Below, one piece after another: positions 59,401-64,000 of a stretch of DNA of 64,000 nt. The DNA lies in contig NC_047068.1 in the NCBI RefSeq assembly GCF_902459465.1, forward strand, positions 18,065,195 to 18,129,194, written 5' to 3'. The translations under genes were made by a program, and so were the position numbers. Each line of letters starts with the position of its first letter. The stretch's first letter is position 1. Origin of the DNA: Asterias rubens (lineage: Eukaryota > Echinodermata > Asteroidea > Forcipulatida > Asteriidae). The notes beneath the pieces are model-generated. The model was not told the DNA's origin. It worked only from the letters and a program-made list of their open reading frames with translations, and made no database searches.

Positions 59401-62400
59401 AGATAAGCTGCAGGATTTATATGCTAGTAAGTAACCAGGGGTAGACCTTACAAAGAGTCCATACTTGTCTTATCTCGAATTACTTGCCTAACTAAGTTTT
59501 TTTTAATATCTCCTAGAGTCCTAACTCTTTGAGAAATTGACCCCAGGGAACATTAACCTCACCCTTTTATGAATAAACTATTTAAAGTTTTAATTTTTAA
59601 ATATTTTTTTTTCTTTTCTGTTTTGTCTGCTTTCCTTTTATCTTTTTGACTTGTACCTGCAAGCGCCGAATTTCTTCGCTAGCTGTGTAAGCGTAGAATG
59701 CCTAGTAACGTGGAGTACGCATGCGCACAAGCCAAAATTCCCTGCTAACCCGTGAAATGTATGCTTGGCGTAAGCGTGGAATTCCCCGATTCCACAAGCG
59801 CCAATTATTTGCTTAAGCAGAGCCATGAAATCGGGCCCAGTACACCTCAATGTGGTACATGCTAAGCACAACATTTAGGTCTAAAGTTGGCAAAGTAATC
59901 CTGAGGTCGCAGGTTAAAATACCATCCCGGTTAATTATTTTATCAAACCTCCAAACTATAGTTGTTTTATTTTTCATTGTCCTATACTTTCAGATGCTCT
60001 AGTCATGTTGACTCACGTTTCTGAGATACAAGAGATTGGTTTCCGAGTTGAGAGCTTTGAAGCATTTTTGTTGGACGGGGTTCAACATCTGGCTCTAGCC
60101 ATCAACGCGGACAATGTCCACAACCTGTGTGTGGATAGCTACATCTATGTGTGGAATAGCACGACCTATACATTCCAGGAAAAAGGTTTGTACACTGCTA
60201 AAAAATGGTATTCTTGAAACAAGAAAAACATCTTATTTTTAGAATATATTTCTTGTGTCACTCCATAGAAAGGAGTGACGTAAGAAATATTTTCTCAACA
60301 AAAATATGTTTTTCTTATTTGAAGAATACCATTTTAGCAGTGTAGTTACCCATTTGACCAGTCAGTGTCATCACAACAATCTTATTTCTCCTGAGGATGA
60401 GTAAAGTAAACTGTTCAAAATGTCAAGACAACAATCCAAGTAATTCTCATAATTGTTCCCGCAAGTTTACCAGTTATAGTTACTTCAGACAATAATCATG
60501 GCTGCCCCATTTTGGGGGTTTATGTTTCCATGTGTTATAAAGTGTAATGCGCATTTTTTTGTTGAGAATTGACTCCCACATTGGGAAGCATTGCGCAGTC
60601 CCCGCACATGACTTTGGATTGTGGGTTGAGTGGATATTAATGTCTCATAATAGTTGTTACATTTGATGTTTTTGACACAAGTTTTGTTCCATGCTGTTTA
60701 TGGCAGTCATACAATGCTCTCAAAAGGTAAGAAATCAGTGCTTATTAAATTGGTTTTTATGTAATACAAGAATCCTTTTTCGGAATTTGTTTACAATGTT
60801 TGGCAAGCCATGGTTGAGGGGCTTCCAGAATTGGTTAGTTAAGATCCCATGTCTAGTAGACGCATGAAGCTGGGTAGTTTGTACCAAGTGCTTGAGTTTG
60901 ATGACCGTTTAGGCAGTTGGCGTTAAGAATTGTGCAAATTTTGTTTGTTTGTTTTATTGTTTGTAGCTGCGTTCCCTTCAAACGGAGCATATCGCTGGCA
61001 TGCATTTGTGAGTGGAGAGACGCAATATCTTGCTTTGGCCAATGAGGGCATCAATCCGTGCTATGGAGGTAAGAATTAGAAGCTTTACTCCGACATTATT
61101 AAGGGGTACATTACCTTCATATCTCTAAAAAGTTTTGGACTCACTCCTTATCCTTTTGTAAAGTTTTTCATGTGCAAAAACACCTGCGTTGTCCTTTTTT
61201 GGTGGTGACAACCGCAAAAAGCAAAAAGTTTGTTTAATATAATGTTTGTTTAGGTAGTCAGATATAGTTTTCTTGAGTATGACTTCATTTCAGAGGAAAA
61301 TATTTCACACAAAAAAGAGTTCTAGTATTGAACTTCACAACCAGTATTAAGCTTTAAGACGAAAATGAAATAATGATGTTTTCATTCGGACCAATCCTGT
61401 ATACGTTCAAGAAATAAATGTTTGGAAATCACTCTTAAAATTACCGTCAATGAAAATCTTTGGTTAGAAGCCTACAGCAATTGATATAAAGCTTGTTGAG
61501 AAACATTTACTTTGAAGTAATGTGGTTACCTTAAAAGATACAGATTTTATGCCTTACAATTTGAATCTGAGAAACTAGAAGGTATCGCCTCCAGGGATTA
61601 TTCTTCCTGTGTGAAGATATTTGCTCCCGATTTTCGTCAATCTAAAAAAAATGCGACCACCTTTTGAAATGAAATTTTCAGTTTTATTGTGTACATCTAC
61701 ATTTATGTAGAATTAAAACAATCGAATGGTTAAAAAAAAAACAAAGGTATACTTTGTCTTTAATGCATTTTTTCACAGAATCCAATGTGACGAATGGGAT
61801 CTTTTACTACGACGGCAGTCAGTTTGTAGAGCTACAGCAATTGGATGCCATGGAGACCAGAGAGATTGATACAACGCATATCGGGACCAAGCTCTACCTC
61901 GTTCAGGCTAATGCTAGAACCACCACTGAATCCTACCTATATCTACAGGGAAACGACGGTCTCTTCCATGGAGTACAAAACTTTACCCTTGGAGGTAAGA
62001 ACAAATATACATGTATAATGTGTGTTAGCACTGTATACTCGGTACTTTCCCGAGTTTTGTGAAAAAAATCACAGGCATATTACTCAGGTGGGATTCAAAC
62101 CCACGACCTTTGCAATTCTAGGGCAGTGTCATACCAGACCACCGAGATTGCCCAGTAGCTCGAGGCAGTTAGAATTATTGTTAAAGAAAATAATTATTCT
62201 TTATCCCCGATGCAAATTTAACATCTATGTATTAAATCATTTGCGGTACCTGCTGCTAAAACATGGCGCTTGATACAGTTGTTTTTAGCGCACCATTATC
62301 TGTCTACAAAAGAATTCTCAGCCAAAAGTGGGTCCATACCTCTCCTTAACTCTTTTTCTAGGAGCTACTTCCGTTGAGTTTGTTCACATTGAGAATGATA

Positions 62401-62462
62401 CGTTCCTTGTGTTTGCTGCAATCGATCCGGACCAAAGTCCCATCTTTATCTACAACCATCAG
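29448..62462 (+). CDS. Secreted EAR-propeller / rod-repeat / EAR protein, 3' end outside window
   Basis: I do not recognise a named orthologue. Coding exons: 29448-29641, 30985-31067, 32122-32313, 33123-33256, 33893-34022, 34480-34645, 35989-36098, 36741-36962, 37773-37963, 39306-39459, 40524-40628, 41395-41542, 41726-41880, 42455-42580, 43391-43519, 44290-44411, 45066-45174, 45804-45923, 46517-46663, 47715-47834, 48125-48262, 48685-48821, 49545-49656, 50440-50570, 50964-51120, 51718-51833, 53609-53737, 53936-54047, 54724-54876, 55395-55621, 56483-56636, 57315-57413, 57607-57678, 58176-58421, 59157-59426, 59994-60185, 60967-61068, 61779-61994, 62362-62462. They join in phase to 1907 codons without a stop. 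The product has a signal peptide, RSKR at 71-74, EAR-like blades at about 93-474, a repeat rod to about 1703, and further EAR blades. Many N-x-S/T sites support secretion. Function is unknown; an extracellular-matrix or adhesive role is inference. A phase-neutral exon could have been missed. Confidence 0.85.
29728..29862. repeat. Hairpin MITE (family F)
   Basis: AAAAAGTTTCCGTATGGCGC pairs with the inverted GGTGATCCATACAGAAAAGTTTCC-like end. It is the same family as 3831-3951 but more decayed in the right arm. It lies in intron 1 of the EAR-rod gene. Confidence 0.75.
30190..30262 (+). repeat. tRNA-like SINE head
   Basis: GTCGCTGTGGTTGAGTAG (A-box-like) and GATGGTTCGAATCCTTC (B box) are spaced as in a tRNA, but stems are imperfect. 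A second tRNA-like head with TGGTCTAGTGG and GGGTTTGAATCCC occurs at 63755-63830. Confidence 0.5.
30430..30722. repeat. Family A fold-back MITE, degraded
   Basis: This has AACAAGGGTGTTTTTTCTTTC, GACCAATTGAG and CTGGTCTTTGACAATTACCA in the order found in the better copy at 62505-62900. Confidence 0.75.
32663..33038. repeat. 376-bp fold-back element
   Basis: AGGAACACGTTGCCTTTGAT pairs with the inverted right end GGCAACGTGTTCCT. Internally, GATCCACATAAATTTGCCTC pairs with the region near 32915, and ACTCCAATAAATGGTCGACC with CGGTCGGCCATTTATGGGAG. It forms one long hairpin between coding exons 3 and 4 of the EAR-rod gene. Confidence 0.85.
34041..34215 (+). repeat. tRNA-Leu-like SINE head and start of body
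   Basis: GCAGTTAAGAGCATCAGACT, GTTCTGGTGTTTCTGATTGG and GGGTTCAAGTCCCAGTCGTG, followed by CTTAAGCAAGACACC and GGGATGTAAAGCCGTTCC. The class II tRNA shape, with its long variable arm, is recognisable. Confidence 0.75.
34751..35035 (+). repeat. SINE (third type) with an embedded tRNA-like unit
   Basis: A 5' part (GGTGTGATCCCTGGCTACAC-like, GGCTTCTGACTGGCACCCC) leads into a 73-nt tRNA-like segment at 34915-34987, then a tail with TTCAACCCCAAAAATCATTT. Relatives lie at 44605-44940, 46085-46290, 46675-46860 and, inverted, 25395-25540. The tRNA-like part pairs as GGCTAGA/TCTAGTC and GCTC/GAGC, with a C:T mismatch in the anticodon stem. Confidence 0.75.
35452..35615. repeat. Palindromic MITE
   Basis: GGGAATCAAAGTGTGTTGAA is inverted at 35596-35615 (TTCACCACACATTGATTCCC). 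Inner arms TTCAACTAGTGGTTCAAACC and GGTTTAATCCCAACGAGGCC-type sequences pair around a CTCGACTTCGTCACAG loop. Confidence 0.85.
36549..36711. repeat. 74-bp tandem repeat, about 2.2 copies
   Basis: Unit starts at 36549, 36623 and 36697, each beginning AGGATGTC. The first two copies differ at only a few bases. The unit contains CAGCTGTTGTATCATG and CCAACCAATC. It ends just before the coding exon at 36741. Confidence 0.9.
37490..37700 (+). mobile_element. LINE C-terminal relic
   Basis: CTGCACTGCACATCTGGAAC and following bases encode AALHIWNSLLL, the retrotransposon tail motif. It is followed by a stretch matching KFKSLLxKxxL-type sequence (AAATTCAAATCTCTTGTCAA). It lies immediately upstream of coding exon 9 (37773). 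Confidence 0.5.
38389..38529. repeat. Palindromic element between SINE/MITE pieces
   Basis: GGGAGACTTTCTGGGACGAT pairs imperfectly with the right end (GGAAAGTCTCC). GGCAGCAGACTTACCGGGTA pairs with TTACCCGGTATGTCTGCTGC. It interrupts a family B MITE, whose TTTCATGGCTCTG end resumes at 38531. Confidence 0.8.
39808..40182 (+). repeat. Full-length tRNA-Leu-like SINE
   Basis: It runs from GTGTCGTGGCCGAGAGCACC through TGGTGTTTCTGATCAGCAGA, CGGTCGTGACACTTGTGTCC, GGGGTTCGCCCCAG and CACCTTGTAAACCATTACAT to a TTATTATTATTA tail. Confidence 0.8.
40685..41064. repeat. Second copy of the 17990-18462 repeat
   Basis: It shares GGCTGAATTCAGACTATTTA-type sequence, GGTGAAGAAAATCAGACAAT, GCTTCTCTAGTGCTTTGGA and GGTTACCAAAC with 17990-18462. 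It contains a local doubling of GAGCAGTAGGCTC near 40756-40780. A LINE-like 3' tail (AAATCAAATAATAAC) follows near 41200. Confidence 0.7.
41905..41990 (+). repeat. tRNA-Leu-like SINE head
   Basis: GTGTGTCATGGCCGAACTAA, then GAGCACCGGACTCGAGCACT and GTGTTGCTGATCACC. It begins about 20 bp after the donor at 41881. Confidence 0.65.
42222..42365. repeat. MITE with GGCTACGGCTACGG ends (family E)
   Basis: GGCCGTGTCCGAATTGGTGG pairs with the inverted GCCGCCAATTCGGATCCGGCC end, flanked on both sides by TTA. Inner arms contain GGCTACGGCTGCGGCTACG and CGTAGCCGTGGCCGTAGCC. Relatives lie at 45927-46056, 47851-47900 and 51474-51580. Confidence 0.8.
45280..45632 (-). repeat. Full-length tRNA-Leu-like SINE, minus strand
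   Basis: On the minus strand the order is the inverted head (GAGTGTCATGGCCTAGCGAG), CACCTGTGTCCTTAAG, GATGTAAAACCGTTGGTC, AGTGCACTTATCGAAAAGG, CACAGCACCCTGTAAACCAT and a GCGCTATATACAAGAAGC tail. It lies between coding exons 17 and 18. Confidence 0.8.
45927..46056. repeat. Family E MITE inserted in a splice donor
   Basis: The element begins at the fourth base of the intron after the exon ending at 45923. The left arm GGCTGTGTCTGAAACAGCGA pairs with the inverted right end (TCGCCATTTCGGACACGACC). TA lies on both sides (45925-45926 and 46057-46058). The spacer carries TGCCAGTGTTGAAGAATAGG, shared with the 51474-51580 copy. Confidence 0.8.
47835..48124 (+). other. GC-AG intron containing a SINE
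   Basis: The exon 47715-47834 ends ACTATAG and the intron starts GCAAGT, the classic GC donor. The next exon starts after TTTTTACAG at 48124, in phase 1. The intron contains a family E fragment and a tRNA-Leu-like SINE head (47905-48042) with an internal duplication of GCACCGGATTCAAGCTCTG. Confidence 0.85.
49240..49480. repeat. Family D hairpin element
   Basis: GGAAAGGTTTGCGGTAACAC pairs with CATGGTGTTACCGCAACCTT. GGGTTCTGAAAAGAACCGTT pairs with the inverted AACAGTTCTCTTCAGAACCA. A T-run splits the loop. Confidence 0.8.
50100..50410 (-). mobile_element. LINE reverse-transcriptase protein 3' end, minus strand
   Basis: The minus strand encodes GIPPGRRRWVRRPKLCWIDS followed by LTRWSGLSVAE and a degraded region. 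This matches the usual C-terminal pattern R-G-R-P-K-x-R-W-x-D of RTE/CR1-like LINE proteins. It ends about 30 bp before the coding exon at 50440. Confidence 0.7.
51834..53608. other. Largest rod intron, mostly unassigned sequence
   Basis: 52070-52320 contains two degenerate copies of a segment with GGCTTCTTCTTCC..., ACACATGACC and GGGCACCACGCCC. 52760-52830 has a TATA-like GAGTATAAAACTCACACAGC, which could belong to a solo LTR, but I could not define LTR ends. 53222-53412 is a SINE body. No coding exon is seen, although a phase-neutral exon cannot be excluded. Confidence 0.4.
54074..54275. repeat. CATA microsatellite and a SINE-like tail
   Basis: A CATACATA run is followed by TTTATATAGCGCCACTACGT and GTGGAGAGTGCATTCCAGG, a common invertebrate SINE-type body. 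Similar bodies lie at 42690-43140, 43600-43840 and 56190-56420. Confidence 0.6.
58378..58960 (+). repeat. Decayed tandem duplication of an exon 3' end and adjoining intron
   Basis: 58378-58441 (exon end, donor and intron start) recurs at 58623-58686: TCAATTCCATTACAACC, GATCTGACAGTC and GGTAATAGTTCATGATTATT are shared. A later intron segment (TTATGAGCTACC, TTGCAAAGCAAT) recurs at 58865-58955. The downstream copy has substitutions in the coding part and is presumably not used. Confidence 0.85.
60193..60342. repeat. 150-bp hairpin MITE beside a splice donor
   Basis: The ends CACTGCTAAAAAATGGTATT and the inverted GAATACCATTTTAGCAGTG form a hairpin with TA on both sides (60191-60192 and 60343-60344), typical of Tc1/mariner-like MITEs. 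It starts seven bases after the exon end at 60185. Confidence 0.9.
61415..61765. repeat. Family C element next to an exon
   Basis: This matches 20810-21152 in order: GAAATCACTC, GGTTAGAAGCCTACAGCA, GTTGAGAAACATTT, TTTGAATCTGAGAA, GGATTATTCTTCC, TACATCTACATTTATGTAG and GGTATACTTTGTCTTT. It ends 13 bp before the exon starting at 61779. Confidence 0.85.
62010..62270. repeat. Repeat shared with 17990-18130
   Basis: GTACTTTCCCGAGTTTTGTG, ATCACAGGCATATTACTC and GGGATTCAAACCCACGACC, then CCACCGAGATTGCCCAG. Its minus strand resembles a tRNA-derived SINE head. Confidence 0.65.
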
Positions 62463-62504
62463 GTAAGACTGACATGCAATGTATGTAGCTTTGAATTTGT
62501 CTAT

Positions 62505-62900
62505 TCCTTAAAGGCAGTGGACACTATTGGTAATTACTCAAAATAATTATCAGCATAAAACCTCACTTGGTAACAAGTAATGGGGAGAGGTTGATAGTAT
62601 AAAACATTGTGAGAAACGGCTCCCTCTGAAGTGGCGTAGTTTTCGAGAAAGAAGTGATTTTCCACGAATTTGATTTCGAGACCTCAAGTTTAGAACTTGA
62701 GGTCTCGAAATCAACCATCTAAACGCACACAACTTTGTGTGACAAGGGTGTTTTTTCTTTCATTATTATCTCGCAACTTCGACGACCAATTAAGCTCAAA
62801 TTTTCACAGGTTTGTTATTTCATGCATATGTTGAGATACACCAAGTGAGAAGACTGGTCTTTGACAATTACCAACAGCGTCCAATGTCTTTAACCATTTG
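62505..62900. repeat. Complete family A fold-back MITE
   Basis: TTAAAGGCAGTGGACACTAT at the left pairs with the inverted GTCCAATGTCTTTAA end. The centre is the hairpin CCTCAAGTTTAGAACTTGAGG. Arms are about 190 nt. It lies about 45 bp past the last visible exon donor. Confidence 0.9.
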
Positions 62901-64000
62901 GAGATCATTGCTGCCAGAAACAGTTTGTTTTAACCATAGAGCTATATATATAGACTAGAGAGCTAACACCACGTTATACACGTACTAACTAAGGTTTTGA
63001 AGCTGTGTGGGCGCATCCATGTTTATGTACAAACCAATACAAAAGCTTGAAATTTTGTACAGCAATTGTACGGCTATTTGCATGATAGTGCATTTGTTCT
63101 TTTTTATGTGCCATCGAAGCAAAACATTTCAGTTAATGTGAACGCACAATCTGCTGGTCAGCGCACAAACTGCGAGCGTCATGTGCGTCATGATTAAAAG
63201 GCGCCTTTACTTTTTTAAGTACAGCAATCAAGTCGAAGTAACGGTATTCGTATCGCGGACGTACGCGAGGGGACAGTTACGTACTTAAGCGCACACGCCG
63301 AATGTAAAATAATCGCGGCAATGTGTGTTCTCTTAAAATTCCGTATTCACGCAACACATCAAACATGTCTGCGCCCAGGGTGGCTTCAAAACGCAGAGCA
63401 AGTTGCGCTCTAGTCAATATATATAGCTTTATGGTTTTAACAAAAAGGCTGCCAGATTCGACTGAAATCCATTTACAATTAAAAAGTCTACAAAGAGGTT
63501 ATTGCTCTGAGTTTATCGGTTTCCCTTGATTTCCTTTTTTTTAATCCTTGAGAGACTATTATTTTTATGTATGATCGACACAAAAGGCCCAAACATATAA
63601 ATGCCAAGCAGGCAACAGCCAATCTCTCCCGACTTTGGTTTAACATCTATGATTATGAATTGCACAAATCAAGATATTGTGAATAAGTAACTAGACAAAA
63701 ATACATATTCTAGTCTTTGTGAAATTCGAACCTACAACCTTGTGATTACAAGTCCTGCAGTGATGGTCTAGTGGTATAAGACAACTGCTCTAGAAAACCT
63801 GGGTTCTGGGTTTGAATCCCTCTGGCATAGTATGGCCCATTCACCACAGAAGTGGTAAGATTGTAGATACGATTGTGAAGATTTTTACAGCACTAGGCTG
63901 GCAGGCAATCCAAAGGTTTTTTTAAACACAGTATCAAACTCTACCTTCACATGTTCACAGGTACCCTTTTGTACCCCTGGGTGAAGAGAAGCAATTATGG
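62901..64000. other. Intron sequence to the right edge
   Basis: No exon is recognised. 63100-63380 is comparatively CpG-rich (GGACGTACGCGAGG, AAGCGCACACGCCG) without a coding pattern. 63755-63830 is a tRNA-like SINE head. 63880-64000 is a minus-strand SINE body ending GTGAAGAGAAGCAATTATGG. Confidence 0.5.

Larger units (their letters stand above)
39306..59426 (+). other. Rod of about 25 VNGVDL / ITGxKTF repeats
   Basis: Residues about 475-1703. The repeat is 40-50 residues: a strand-like V-x-G, then (V/I)(N/D)G(V/I)(D/N)(L/I), a short spacer, VV-x-L, and Q-x-(I/V)-x-G-x-K-T-F. Clear examples are LVNGLDLSEDVVLTHGEQRI, YINGVDLDQFVLRAMLLKG, LVDGVDISELRLKAVMLYEP and LVDGIDLDQEAVTLNTSQTL. Most exons carry one unit; 55395-55621 and 58176-58421 carry two. 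The glycine and Asn/Asp pattern suggests stacked beta structure such as a solenoid. That fold is inference. Confidence 0.75.
59994..62462 (+). other. C-terminal EAR repeats, continuing past the window
   Basis: Four exons encode blades with a clearer EAR pattern than the N-terminal set: FEAFLLDGVQHLALAINAD ending SYIYVWN; WHAFVSGETQYLALANEG; IDTTHIGTKLYLVQANAR; and FVHIENDTFLVFAAIDPD ending IFIYNHQ. The last donor (GTAAGA at 62463) is in phase 0. At least three more blades would be expected to complete a propeller beyond 64000. I found no further exon in 62463-64000. Confidence 0.8.

Noticed and set aside
63323..63529. 68-codon ORF as a further exon of the EAR-rod gene
   Set aside because: It lacks the EAR pattern and suitable splice sites in phase 0.
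1..64000. CRISPR arrays, operons, bacterial promoters or a replication origin
   Set aside because: The sequence is clearly intron-containing nuclear DNA. Repeats are dispersed MITEs, SINEs and short tandem repeats, with no regularly spaced direct repeats and unique spacers.

Overview
The window is eukaryotic, intron-rich, AT-rich nuclear DNA. Compact exons with GT..AG introns are embedded in dense families of short palindromic elements and tRNA-derived SINEs. The gene content (a full-length deuterostome-like ERCC6/CSB and an AQP8-type aquaporin) together with repeats beginning GGGCCCAATTTCATAAAG suggests an echinoderm, most likely a sea star. The organism call is inference; no ribosomal or mitochondrial marker is present.

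Layout. 1-4580: intergenic or 5'-flanking sequence, mostly MITE and SINE copies, with one possible decayed coding fragment on the minus strand near 1.7-2.0 kb. 4655-20494 (+): a complete ERCC6 (Cockayne syndrome B) gene with 20 coding exons that join in phase to 1488 codons, followed directly by a decayed tandem copy of its own 3' end (20497-20680). 20700-23255: intergenic repeats and the promoter region of the next gene. 23256-26469 (+): a complete 5-exon aquaporin of the AQP8 type (260 aa) with unusual pore residues. 26600-28440: AT-rich intergenic DNA. 28440-64000 (+): a large secreted-protein gene that leaves the right edge. Its 39 coding exons in the window join in phase to 1907 codons.

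The third gene is the most interesting object. It encodes a signal peptide, a basic RSKR site, about seven EAR-like blades (one predicted beta-propeller), a long rod of about 25 repeats of 40-50 residues with the pattern V-x-G-(L/I/T)-(V/I)-(N/D)-G-(V/I)-(D/N)-(L/I)...Q-x-(I/V)-x-G-x-K-T-F, and a second block of EAR blades at the right edge. The rod is bracketed by two cysteine-containing helices. I do not know a named family with this propeller-rod-propeller plan. Introns in the rod fall at the same point of the repeat, mostly in phase 1, so the rod looks built by exon duplication.

The three genes share a strand but have no evident functional link: DNA repair and transcription, membrane transport, and extracellular structure. 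Introns carry many transposon relics, several within a few bases of splice sites. One intron uses a GC donor.
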